Origin: Streptomyces xiamenensis
GTDB lineage: Bacteria > Actinomycetota > Actinomycetes > Streptomycetales > Streptomycetaceae
Length of the DNA: 64,000 nucleotides
NCBI RefSeq assembly: GCF_000993785.3
Contig: NZ_CP009922.3
Span: 1,116,001 to 1,180,000 of the forward strand
Direction of reading: 5' to 3'
This document shows, piece after piece, positions 52,866 to 60,738 of this stretch. The notes beneath the pieces are model-generated. The model did not search any database. It was not told the origin of the DNA and saw only the letters and a list, made by a program, of their open reading frames with translations. How positions within the stretch are numbered: position 1 is the stretch's first letter; each line of letters begins with the position of its first letter. The position numbers and the translations under genes are program-made.

Positions 52866-53912
52866 TTACCCCGGATCGGGGGCGAACCGTACGGCGAGCG
52901 CCCCCGATTCCTCCAGGGCCGCGCCGGTCACCTCGCGGTGCCGCAGCTCGGCGGGCAGCGGCACCGCGCGGCGGAACGGCCCGACCGTGAGGAAGAGTTC
53001 GTCGCCGCGCCGCACCAGGTCCAGTTCCGAGCGGTTCGCGCCGGGCAGCGGCAGCCGCCACACCGGCCCGTCGTCGAGGACCGGGGTGAGCCGCCGCGGC
53101 TCGCCCGCCGGGGCCCAGTCCAGCGCCCCGCTCGCGGCCAGCTCCGTCAGCTCCGCCTCGCCGGGGGTGCCGCCCAGGTGCGGGAGGTCGCGGGTCTCGG
53201 CCGGGAGCGCGTCGAGGGCCGACTGCTGTGCCGCCGCCACCTCGCGCAGCCAGGGGTCCGGGGAGCCGGAGGGCAGCACCCGGTTGGCGATCACCGTCTC
53301 CAGGGCCAGCCCGTGCAGGGCGAGTCCGGCCCTGGCCATCCGTACGGTGGCGGGTGCCTGTGCCGTGGGTTCGACCACCAGCCGCACCGCCGTCGCCGGT
53401 GAGGTCAGCAGGGCGTGCAGCTCATCGAGTTCCCCGGCCCAGCGTCCGGCCGCCTCGTACGGCAGGCCGGCCAGCTGGGCGAGGAGCGAGGCCGGGCGGC
53501 CGCCGGGGAGCAGCCTGCGTACGTAGCGGGCCAGCAGTTCGGGCAGGGCCAGCAGCCGGATCGCCTCGGTGACCGGCGGGAGGTCGACGACCAGGGTCTG
53601 CCACCGCCCGGAGCGGTGCGCCTGCGCCAGCGCGGTGAGCAGGGCGAGCCCCTCGCTGCCGGGAAGCGCGGTCAGTTCGTCCTCGTGCAGCAGGTCGGTG
53701 CCCGTCTGCCGCTGGATCCCCAGTACGCCGTCCCGGAACCACTGCCCGGTGTCGGGGCGGACGGCCGCCACCCCGGAGAGTGTCCCGACGCGCTCGCCGA
53801 GCAGCAGGACCGAGCGCCCGGCCCGTGCCTCCGCCAGCGCGGTGCCGGCCGCGACGGTCGTCGTGCCGGCCCCGCCGGGCCCGGTGACCAGCAGCACCCG
53901 TGCCGACGTCAT
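52866..53912 (-). CDS. ArsA-related P-loop ATPase family protein lacking the P-loop lysines
   Basis: The 348 aa protein has the ArsA/Get3 fold but its Walker A reads GPGGAGTTT (residues 11-19) where the family has GKGGVGKTT. Both the signature lysine (now Pro12) and the P-loop lysine (now Thr17) are missing. Switch-like WQTLVVDLPPVTEAIRLLALPELL and an ANRVLPSG motif remain. ATG 53910-53912 overlaps the SRPBCC gene by 4 nt. The pair matches M. tuberculosis Rv2184c-Rv2185c. ATP hydrolysis is doubtful; a nucleotide-binding or structural role is possible. Confidence 0.85.
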   Translation of the reverse strand: MTSARVLLVTGPGGAGTTTVAAGTALAEARAGRSVLLLGERVGTLSGVAAVRPDTGQWFRDGVLGIQRQTGTDLLHEDELTALPGSEGLALLTALAQAHRSGRWQTLVVDLPPVTEAIRLLALPELLARYVRRLLPGGRPASLLAQLAGLPYEAAGRWAGELDELHALLTSPATAVRLVVEPTAQAPATVRMARAGLALHGLALETVIANRVLPSGSPDPWLREVAAAQQSALDALPAETRDLPHLGGTPGEAELTELAASGALDWAPAGEPRRLTPVLDDGPVWRLPLPGANRSELDLVRRGDELFLTVGPFRRAVPLPAELRHREVTGAALEESGALAVRFAPDPG

Positions 53913-54364
53913 CCGGCGGTCGCCTCGCCGCTCTCCACCCGCTTCTTCAGCCCGTCCAGGGCGCGTTCGATGATGACCTTCTCGGCCTTGCGCTTGATGG
54001 TGCCCAGCATCGGGATCTTCACGTCCACGGTCAGCTGGTAGGTGACCTCGGTGTGCGTGCCGCCGTCCACCGGCACCAGCCGGTAGGAGCCGTCGAGCGA
54101 GCGCAGCATCTGGGACTTCACGAGCGACCAGCTGACCTCGTCGGTGTCCGACCAGGTGTACGCCAGGGTGTGCTCGTCCTTGATGGCGCCGGCGTCCAGC
54201 AGCAGCCGCACCTGTTCGGCGCGCCCGCGCCCGTCCGTGCCGAGCACCTCGGCCTCCCGCACCTCTCCCGTCCACTCGGGGTAGCGGCCGAAGTCGGCGA
54301 TCACCGCCATGACCTCGGCCGGTGTGGCGTCGATGGTGATGCTCGACCTGGTGTGTTCGGCCAT
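53909..54364 (-). CDS. SRPBCC (START-like) family protein
   Basis: The 151 aa protein has the polyketide-cyclase/START-like pattern: SSITIDATPAEVMAVIADFGRYPEWTGEVREAEVLG, a central beta sheet with YTWSDTDEVSWSL, then THTEVTYQLTVDVKIPMLGTIKRKAEKVIIERALDGLKKRVE. Such proteins bind lipids or other hydrophobic ligands. I start at ATG 54362-54364 because AAGGAG lies 8 nt upstream; 19 further in-frame codons look non-native. It resembles the mycobacterial Rv2185c (TB16.3) in place and type. Confidence 0.87.
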   Translation of the reverse strand: MAEHTRSSITIDATPAEVMAVIADFGRYPEWTGEVREAEVLGTDGRGRAEQVRLLLDAGAIKDEHTLAYTWSDTDEVSWSLVKSQMLRSLDGSYRLVPVDGGTHTEVTYQLTVDVKIPMLGTIKRKAEKVIIERALDGLKKRVESGEATAG

Positions 54365-54445
54365 CCCGGTGGCTCCTTGTTCCGCGCGCGCTGTCGTCGT
54401 GTCGTGGGGGGTGAGTGTCACCGGGAAGGCTATCGCGGGCCGTCG

Positions 54446-55600
54446 CTAGAGCAGTTCACGCAGCCGCTGCGCCAGCAGGTCCCAGCGCCACTTCTCCTCG
54501 ACCCACTGCCGCCCGCGCTCGCCCATCCGCCGCCGCAGCCCCGGGTCACGCAGCAGGGTGACGATGCGCTCGGCGGTCTCGGCCGCGGCGCCGGGGGCCC
54601 CGCCGCGGACGATCCAGCCGGTCTCGCCGTCCAGCACCGCGTCGGGCGCGCCGCCCGAGTCGCCGGAGACCACCGGCAGTCCGGTGGCCGACGCCTCCAG
54701 GTACACGATGCCCAGGCCCTCCACGTCGAGGCCGCGGCGCCGGGTGCGGCAGGGCATGGCGAACACGTCGCCGGCCCCGAAGTGGGCGGGCAGCCGCTCC
54801 CAGGGGACGGGCCCGGTGAACCGGACGGAGCCGGCCACCCCGCTCTCCCGCGCCAGCTTCTCCAGGTCCCTGCGATAGGGGCCGTCGCCGACGATCAGCA
54901 GGACGGTGTCCGGCTCGGCGGCCAGGATCCGGGGCATGGCCCTGATCAGGGTGTCCTGGCCCTTGCGCGGCACCAGGCGGGAGACACACACCACCACGGG
55001 ACGGTCGGTGAGGCCCAGTTCGGCGCGGACCTTGTCGCCGCCCGATCCGGGGTGGAAAAGCTTCTCGTCCACGCCGGGCGGCAGTTGCACCATGCGTCCG
55101 GCGGCTTCCTCGGTGAGCGCCGAGGCGATCCGTGAGCGGGTGTACTCCCCCAGATACGTCACCGTGTCGGTGCCCTCGCCGATGCGGCGCAGCAGTTGCC
55201 GGGCGGCGGGCAGCTGGGCCCAGCCGGCCTCGTGGCCGTGGCTGGTGGCCACCAGCCGCCGGGCGCCCGCCTTGCGCAGGGCCGGCCCCATCAGGCCCAG
55301 CGGCGCCGCCGCGCCGAACCACACCGACTCGCACCCGTGGGTGCGCAGCAGGTTGACCGCGCGGCGGGTGACGCGCGGGGTGGGCAGCAGCATGGTGCTG
55401 CGGTCCCTGATGACCGGGTACGGCTGCTCGGCGTCGAAGGCCGCGGTGGCCGCCCGGCCCTCCTTGTCGCGCTTCCAGGTGGAGGCGTACACGACCACCC
55501 GGTCCGGCTCCAGGCGCAGCGCCATGCTGTGCAGGAACGCCTGGATGCCGCCGGGGCGCGGCGGGAAGTCATTGGTGACGATCAATGTCTTACGCATCAC
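54446..55600 (-). CDS. GT4 glycosyltransferase, PimB'/mannosyltransferase-like
   Basis: The 384 aa GT-B enzyme has the N-terminal TNDFPPRPGGIQAFLHSMAL, ATSHGHEAGWAQLPAAR, the donor-binding VSRLVPRKGQDTLIRAMPRIL, FTGPVPWERLPAHF and the EX7E-type RRRGLDVEGLGIVYLEASATGLPVV. These fit GDP-mannose-dependent phosphatidylinositol mannosyltransferases (mycobacterial PimB'). The start is GTG ATG at 55595-55600; TACGCT ends 5 nt before the GTG. It lies in the same order with SRPBCC, ArsA-like and NlpC/P60 genes as PimB' does in mycobacteria. The exact acceptor is inferred. Confidence 0.85.
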   Translation of the reverse strand: MMRKTLIVTNDFPPRPGGIQAFLHSMALRLEPDRVVVYASTWKRDKEGRAATAAFDAEQPYPVIRDRSTMLLPTPRVTRRAVNLLRTHGCESVWFGAAAPLGLMGPALRKAGARRLVATSHGHEAGWAQLPAARQLLRRIGEGTDTVTYLGEYTRSRIASALTEEAAGRMVQLPPGVDEKLFHPGSGGDKVRAELGLTDRPVVVCVSRLVPRKGQDTLIRAMPRILAAEPDTVLLIVGDGPYRRDLEKLARESGVAGSVRFTGPVPWERLPAHFGAGDVFAMPCRTRRRGLDVEGLGIVYLEASATGLPVVSGDSGGAPDAVLDGETGWIVRGGAPGAAAETAERIVTLLRDPGLRRRMGERGRQWVEEKWRWDLLAQRLRELL

Positions 55601-55637
55601 GGGCGAGCGTATCCGGTGGCGGGGCCCGGGCCGGGGT

Positions 55638-56678
55638 TCAGGGTCGGACCACGGAGTGCAGCGGCATCATGCCGACCGGCTCCATGCGTACCTGGGCGCC
55701 GGGGTAGGGCGCGTGGATGACCTGGCCGCCGCCCACGTACAGGGCGATGTGGCTGGCGTCGCCGCGGTAGACGACGAGGTCGCCCGGCTGGGCGGCGGAC
55801 AGCGGTACGGCGGTGCCGGCCGCCGCCTGGGCCTGGGAGGTGCGGGGCAGGGAGATCCCGGCCTGGCGGTAGGCCCACTGGGTCAGTCCCGAGCAGTCGA
55901 AGGAGTTCGGGCCGGCCGCGCCCCAGGCGTAGGGGCTGCCGAGGGCGCTGTGGGCGGCGGCGAGCGCGGTGGCGCCGCGGCCGGTCGCGCTGGGCTCGGA
56001 GGCCGGGGTGGCGGTGGCGGCGGTGGGGGCGGTGGTGGCCGCGGCCTGCTCGCGCGCCTCCCGGTCGGCCTGTTCGCGGGCGGTGAGCCGGTCGTACTGG
56101 GCCTGGGCGGTGGCGAGCTTGCGCAGCACGGTGCGCTTCTCGCGGGCGAGCACCTCGCGTTCGGCGGCGAGTTCGTCGAGTTTGTCGCCGGCCTCGGCAC
56201 GGCGCTGTTCCAGGGTGCGCTGGGCGGCCTGCAGCTCGCGCAGCTCACCCGAGCGTCTGGTGCTGACCCGGTTCAGCGTGGCGGCGCGGGCGAGATAGCT
56301 GTCCGGGTCGTCGGAGAGCATGAGGGTGACGGTGGGGTCGATGCCGCCGGCCCGGTAGTGCGCGGCGGCGGCCGAACCCAGGGAGCGGCGCGTCTCGTTG
56401 ACGGCCTGCCTGCCGGTCTCCACCCGCCGCTGGTAGAGCTCGGCCTCGGCGGTCAGCTCCTCGACCCGTTCCGAGGTGCCGTTGTACGCCTCCACGGCGC
56501 GCTCGGCCTCGGCGAAGAGCCGGTCCACTCGCTCGGCGGCGCCGGCGCTGCTGGGGACGGGCTCGGCCACGGCGGGCGCGCTGCTCAGGGCGACCGCGGC
56601 ACTCGCCGCGGCGGACAGGACGGAGGCGCGGGCCGCGCGGGCCGGGCCGTGCTGCGGGGGTCGCCGGTGGGTTGCCAC
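55638..56678 (-). CDS. Secreted NlpC/P60 peptidoglycan endopeptidase (first copy)
   Basis: The 346 aa protein has a signal peptide (core ASVLSAAASAAVALSSAPAVA), a long coiled coil (about 48-205) and a C-terminal NlpC/P60 domain. The catalytic Cys is in NSFDCSGLTQWAYRQAG, His in DASHIALYVGGG and a third polar His in VIHAPYPG. Such enzymes, like RipA-type proteins, cut peptide stems at septa; the coiled coil commonly blocks the active site until removed. GTG start at 56676-56678. A TAGATT hexamer (56721-56726, minus) may give it its own promoter. Confidence 0.92.
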   Translation of the reverse strand: MATHRRPPQHGPARAARASVLSAAASAAVALSSAPAVAEPVPSSAGAAERVDRLFAEAERAVEAYNGTSERVEELTAEAELYQRRVETGRQAVNETRRSLGSAAAAHYRAGGIDPTVTLMLSDDPDSYLARAATLNRVSTRRSGELRELQAAQRTLEQRRAEAGDKLDELAAEREVLAREKRTVLRKLATAQAQYDRLTAREQADREAREQAAATTAPTAATATPASEPSATGRGATALAAAHSALGSPYAWGAAGPNSFDCSGLTQWAYRQAGISLPRTSQAQAAAGTAVPLSAAQPGDLVVYRGDASHIALYVGGGQVIHAPYPGAQVRMEPVGMMPLHSVVRP

Positions 56679-56860
56679 TGCGCGCCGTGTTCCCTTCGGT
56701 GGGGTACCTGAAGGGGGCAGAATCTAGTTGCGGCGCGGCCGGGTACAGCGCATCCCGGGCCGGATGTTGTCCGGCGAGCCAGAGAAGCGCCGCAGGTCAG
56801 CGGGGGTCGGCGGCCACGGTGTCCGGCCGCCGATTCACCCGGATGGAGGAACGTGCCGGG

Positions 56861-57910
56861 TCAGCCGACCCGGACGCCGAACTGGAACGGCATGGTGTGC
56901 AGCCCGGTGTACTCGACGTACTTGCCGGTGCCCGGCGAATGCAGCACCTGGCCGTTGCCGGCGTAGATCCCCACGTGGTGCAGGTCGCCGTAGAACAACA
57001 CGATGTCGCCGGGCGCCAGCTGGCTCTCACTGACCCGGGTCCCCGCGTTGGCCTGCGCCTGGGAGGTACGCGGCAGGGTGACGCCGGCCTGCGAGTACGA
57101 CCAGCTCACGAAGCCGGAGCAGTCGAAGGAGTTGGGCCCGGTGGCACCCCACTGGTACGGGGAGCCGACCTTGGTGGCGCCGGCGGAGAGCGCGGACTGG
57201 CCACGGGCTGAGCCGCTGCCGTCCAGCACCGGACGGCCGTCGCTGCCACTGCGGTTGGCGCGCTCGGCCTCCGCCTGGGCGGCAGCCGCCTCCTCGGCCT
57301 CGGCGGCGGCGATCGCCGCGCGCTCCTCCTCGGTGAGCTGGTTGAGCAGGGACTGCGCCTCGCTCAGCTTGCCCTGGATGGTGTCCTTGCGGTCCTTCAG
57401 CTCGTCCCGGGTCTCCTCGAGCTCGGCGAGCTTCTCGGTGGCCTCGTCGCGCTGCTGGGACAGGGTGCGCTGCTTGGACTCGATGAGCTGCAGCGTCTCG
57501 GCCTGCTTGCCGCTGACCTGGCTGAGCGTGGAGGCGCGTTCGAGGTACGCGTCGGGGTCACCGGACAGGAAGAGCTGCACGGAGGGGTCCAGGCCACCGG
57601 TGCGGTACTGGGCGGCGGCGATGGAACCGAGGCCGGAGCGCAGCTCGTTGAGCTCCTCCTGGCCGCGGGCGGCGGAGTCCTGAAGGGTCTCCACCTCTTC
57701 CTGGAGCGCTTCCTCGCGCTCCTTGGCCCCGTTCCACTCCTCGGTCGCGACGGCCGCTTCGTGGTGGAGCTCGTCAACCCGCTCCTGGACCTGTTCCTTG
57801 GTCTCGGCGTGGGCTGCCTGGGAGCTGAGGGCTACGGTGGCGGCCGCGGTGGCGCCGAAGACGGTCACCCGCGTACGGCTCGGGGGCTTGGGACGACGGT
57901 GGGACGCCAC
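56861..57910 (-). CDS. Secreted NlpC/P60 peptidoglycan endopeptidase (second copy)
   Basis: This 349 aa paralogue has the same layout: signal peptide (TVFGATAAATVALSSQAAHA), coiled coil (about 36-205, Glu/Gln-rich) and NlpC/P60 domain with Cys in NSFDCSGFVSWSYSQAG, His in DLHHVGIYAGNG and HSPGTG. It and the next gene share long identical motifs (RTSQAQA, SGAP/SQLAPGDIV-type blocks), so they arose by tandem duplication. A strong promoter lies about 130 nt upstream, leaving a long structured leader. Confidence 0.93.
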   Translation of the reverse strand: MASHRRPKPPSRTRVTVFGATAAATVALSSQAAHAETKEQVQERVDELHHEAAVATEEWNGAKEREEALQEEVETLQDSAARGQEELNELRSGLGSIAAAQYRTGGLDPSVQLFLSGDPDAYLERASTLSQVSGKQAETLQLIESKQRTLSQQRDEATEKLAELEETRDELKDRKDTIQGKLSEAQSLLNQLTEEERAAIAAAEAEEAAAAQAEAERANRSGSDGRPVLDGSGSARGQSALSAGATKVGSPYQWGATGPNSFDCSGFVSWSYSQAGVTLPRTSQAQANAGTRVSESQLAPGDIVLFYGDLHHVGIYAGNGQVLHSPGTGKYVEYTGLHTMPFQFGVRVG

Positions 57911-58040
57911 TGGGGCGAGCTCCTTCTTCCTCAGCCGCCTGCCGGGTGTGGGGGCTTGGCCCCGGCTCCGCGCATCGGCCGCGGAATCGGCGGTACCCTC
58001 ACGGCCCCCCGGGATGGGTGAGCGACCGCGCGAAGGTTCG
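57911..58040 (-). promoter_or_regulatory. Long GC-rich leader of the second NlpC/P60 gene, possible riboswitch
   Basis: About 130 nt separate the predicted transcription start from the GTG/ATG. The RNA would contain CCGGGG, GGGGCC and CCCGGCAGGCGG segments able to form several stems. Cyclic di-AMP riboswitches precede many actinobacterial cell-wall hydrolases, and the 3' part (ACCCGGCAGGCGG before GAAGAAGGAG) is reminiscent of that motif. The usual GGGGTGAATC and GTCAGCTAACC cores are not visible, so I do not assign it. Confidence 0.3.
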
Positions 58041-58047
58041 AGGCCCG

Positions 58048-58077
58048 ACCCTAGCGAGGCGTTGTTCCCTCATTCAA
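58048..58077 (-). promoter_or_regulatory. Promoter of the second NlpC/P60 gene
   Basis: TTGAAT (58072-58077) and TAGGGT (58048-58053) on the minus strand are 18 nt apart, a good vegetative-type match. The start would be near 58041. Confidence 0.6.
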
Positions 58078-58210
58078 ATCCCTGTGGGCTTTTTTTACTT
58101 ACCTCACACGCCGAGCGACCACGGGTCACCCAGTGTGCGGCACAGAAGCGGTCACACCGCGGCCGACCGGGGGAAATATCCGCAGGACGGGCAAGATCGG
58201 CACAATCGGA

Positions 58211-59557
58211 TCATGTCCGGGCAAGGCGTTTGAGCAGCAGGGCGGAGGCGGCGGGACGCGCCCCGGCGCGTGCGATGCCGTCGGCGACCTCCCGGTCGGA
58301 GGAGACCACCACCACGGGGCGGCCCGGGGGTTCGGCGCGCACCAGCCGCCGGATCAGCTCGTCGGCGGTCTGCCCCGGGTTGCTGAACAGCACCCGCACC
58401 CCGCGCGGTGGCGTCAGCAGCACCGGCGCGGCCAGCTCCGCGCCGTCGAACACGCAGGTCATCTCGGCGCCGGTCTGCGCGGCCAGCACCGCGAGTCCGC
58501 GCAGCAGCCGAGCCCGCTGCTTCTCCAACGGCAGGGTGGGATAACCGGATTTGGTCACGTTGTAGCCGTCGACCACCAGATGGGCCTGGGGCAGCGCCAG
58601 CAACTGGTCCAGGAGCGCCGGATCGTCCTCGGCCAGCGCGCGATGGGCGACGTCCTGCGGTGACAGCTCCCCCGGGCGCACCGCGTCGACCGTCTGGGCG
58701 GGCCGCAGCTGGGCGGGCGGCAGGGCCAGTTCCCTGCGCAGCCCCTGGGCCGCGTCCAGCACGGTGTCCAGCAGGAGCCGCAGCCGCATGTCCTCGATGC
58801 CCCGCCCCTCTCGCGCCGCCCTGCGGCCCGACTCCAGGGTGGTCTCGGCCTCGGCCAGCCGGGCGCGCAACCGCCGCGCTTCGCTGTCCGCCGCGGCACG
58901 GGCGGCACCGGCCTCGGCGCGGACCGTCTCCAGTTCCTCGCGCAGCTTGCGCACCGTGGCCTCGCCGCGCCGCACGTCGCTGAGCGCGCTGCGCAGCTTG
59001 CGGTGCACCGCGTCGGTCTCCTTGCGGGCCGCTTCGAGCTCGGTGCGCAGCCGCTCGCTGTCGGTACGCGCGGTGGTCCGGGCGTCGGCCAGCTCGGAGC
59101 GCAGCCGGGCGAGTTCGCGCTCGCGCTCCTCACCGGCGCGCTCGTCCTGGGCGCGCTGCGCCTCCTCGCCGGCGGCGGCCACCAGCTTGGCCCAGCCGGG
59201 GGGCCGCAGCAGATAGGCGATGGCGGCGACCGCGACCGGATCGGCGGCGGCGGGCGGGGTGCCGCCCTCCACAGCCTCGGACAACTCCGGTTCGGCGGCA
59301 CGCAGCCGGGCGGCGACGCGGTGCCGGAAGAGGGTGTCGTTCTCCAGGGCGGTGGCGATGGCGGCGCCGCCGTGCCGGATCCGGCGGGCGGGGGTGAACC
59401 GCGCGTACTGCCGCAGGACCGGCGGCAGCTCGTTGACGGTGAGGCCGGCGAAGGCGTCTCCGGCCAGCACGATCACACGGTGCCGGACCTTCTCGGGCAG
59501 CGGACGGTCCAGGCTCTCTGCGGGCTCCGCTCCCTCATCGCCATCCGTGGCATCCAT
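58211..59557 (-). CDS. NYN-domain (PIN-like) RNA-binding/nuclease protein
   Basis: The 448 aa protein has an N-terminal helical region, a central coiled coil (about 140-270, Arg/Glu/Ala-rich) and a C-terminal NYN domain starting HLVVDGYNVTKSGYPTLPLEKQRARLLRGLAVLAAQTGAEMTCVFDGAE. Acidic residues expected in the PIN/NYN centre are in VDGYN, VFDGAE, QTADELIRRLV and VVVSSDREV. YacP-type NYN proteins include the ribosome-associated nuclease Rae1. Actinobacterial members with this coiled coil are uncharacterised; RNA cleavage is inferred. Confidence 0.85.
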   Translation of the reverse strand: MDATDGDEGAEPAESLDRPLPEKVRHRVIVLAGDAFAGLTVNELPPVLRQYARFTPARRIRHGGAAIATALENDTLFRHRVAARLRAAEPELSEAVEGGTPPAAADPVAVAAIAYLLRPPGWAKLVAAAGEEAQRAQDERAGEERERELARLRSELADARTTARTDSERLRTELEAARKETDAVHRKLRSALSDVRRGEATVRKLREELETVRAEAGAARAAADSEARRLRARLAEAETTLESGRRAAREGRGIEDMRLRLLLDTVLDAAQGLRRELALPPAQLRPAQTVDAVRPGELSPQDVAHRALAEDDPALLDQLLALPQAHLVVDGYNVTKSGYPTLPLEKQRARLLRGLAVLAAQTGAEMTCVFDGAELAAPVLLTPPRGVRVLFSNPGQTADELIRRLVRAEPPGRPVVVVSSDREVADGIARAGARPAASALLLKRLART

Positions 59558-59633
59558 GACCGGTCACACCCGTCCGTCAGCATCCGTTGGCCGAGAATGC
59601 GCCATGGTTTCGCCTACTTTCTGAACTGCCCGG

Positions 59634-59668
59634 CCGGGGGTACCTCCCGAAGAGGGGTCCGGGGGAGG
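59634..59668 (+). repeat. 35-bp palindromic repeat, copy 2 (intergenic)
   Basis: The element begins CCGGGGGTACCTCCCGAAG and ends GTCCGGGGGAGG. It shares GGGGGTACCTCCCG and GGGGGAGG ends, and the same 35-bp length, with the copy at 61401-61435, which lies in the opposite orientation. It sits in the 255-bp gap between the divergent NYN and AsnC-type genes. Confidence 0.75.
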
Positions 59669-59812
59669 CTGTCATCATCCGCACGGTCACCCTACGGCCT
59701 GCGTACTGGCCCGTGTGCTCAAGCGCCGGGGATCGCCCGTCCGGCGGACGACGGGGGCGCGCGGGCTAAGGTGAGCGGCGTACCGCGACCGGCGTCCAGG
59801 GAAGGCCAAGCC

Positions 59813-60094
59813 GTGATCACCTCCATCGTGCTCATCAAGACCAGCGTGGACCGCATCCCGGAGATCGCGGAGGCGATCGCGGCCCTGGAGGGGGTCAGCG
59901 AGGTGTACTCGGTGACCGGCGCGCACGACCTGATCGCCATCGTCCGCGTCCCCCGCCACGACGACCTGGCGGACGTGATCCCCGGCAGGATCAGCAAGGT
60001 TCCCGGCGTGGAGTCGACCGAAACCCACATCGCGTTCCGCGCCTACTCCCAGCACGACCTGGAGGCGGCCTTCGCGATCGGCCTCGACGCCTGA
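59813..60094 (+). CDS. AsnC/Lrp ligand-binding (RAM) domain protein
   Basis: The 93 aa protein is only the effector-binding half of an Lrp/AsnC regulator: MITSIVLIKTSVDRIPEIAEAIAALEGVSEVYSVTGAHDLIAIVRV, then HDDLADVIPGRISKVPGVESTETHIAFRAYS. It has no helix-turn-helix. Such stand-alone RAM proteins form dimers or decamers that may bind amino acids. GTG 59813 follows GGGAAGG. Its nearness to trpD raises the possibility of an aromatic amino acid ligand, but this is only context. Confidence 0.9.
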   Translation: MITSIVLIKTSVDRIPEIAEAIAALEGVSEVYSVTGAHDLIAIVRVPRHDDLADVIPGRISKVPGVESTETHIAFRAYSQHDLEAAFAIGLDA

Positions 60095-60127
60095 AGCGGC
60101 GCCGCCGGGACGGAGCCCGCCCGGCGT

Positions 60128-60738
60128 TCAGCGCGCCAGGCGCGGCAGCAGCAGCGAGGCGGCGGTGACGGCCAGGGCCGCCGACAGGACCAGGACGCCC
60201 AGATCCAGCAGCAGCCGGTCGGAGGTGCCGATCAGCAGGCCGCGCAGGGCGTCCACCTGATGGCTCAGCGGGTTGACGGCGGCGACCGCCCGCAGCCAGC
60301 CGGGCATCAGCTCCACCGGGTAGAGGGCGTTCGAGGCGAAGAACAGCGGCATGGTGATGGCCTGTCCGATGCCCAGGAGCCGGTCCCTGGTGAGGACGAT
60401 GCCGGCGATGGTCATGGACAGGCAGGAAAAGAACACCGAGCCGAGCACCACGACCACCACCACCCCCAGCAGGCGCAGCGGGTTCCACAGGAACGACACG
60501 CCGAGCAGCGTGGCGATGACGATCACCACCACCGCCTGGATCAGCGCCTTCACCCCGGCCGCGAATGCCTTGCCCATCACCAGCGCGGCCCGCGGCGTCG
60601 GGGTGACCATGAGTTTCGTCAGCACCCCGGCGTCCCGCTCCCAGATGATCGTGATGCCGTAGAAGGGGCCCGGGGCGGGGTGAGCAGCGGGCCGAGGTCA
60701 GCCTCCCCGGGAGGCGGCGCGCCGGGTGCTTCTGACAT
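60128..60738 (-). pseudogene. ABC-2 type permease, internally deleted and frameshifted
   Basis: The C-terminal part reads in one frame FYGITIIWERDAGVLTKLM, TPTPRAALVMGKA and on to LLLPRLAR (60128 to about 60665), the usual DrrB-like permease. The N-terminal part, MSEAPGAPPPGEADLGPLLTPPRAP from ATG 60738, is in a different frame and stops short of the first membrane helices. By comparison with the family about 80 codons, covering the first two or three helices, are missing at a junction near 60660-60667. The product could not form a full permease. Confidence 0.8.
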
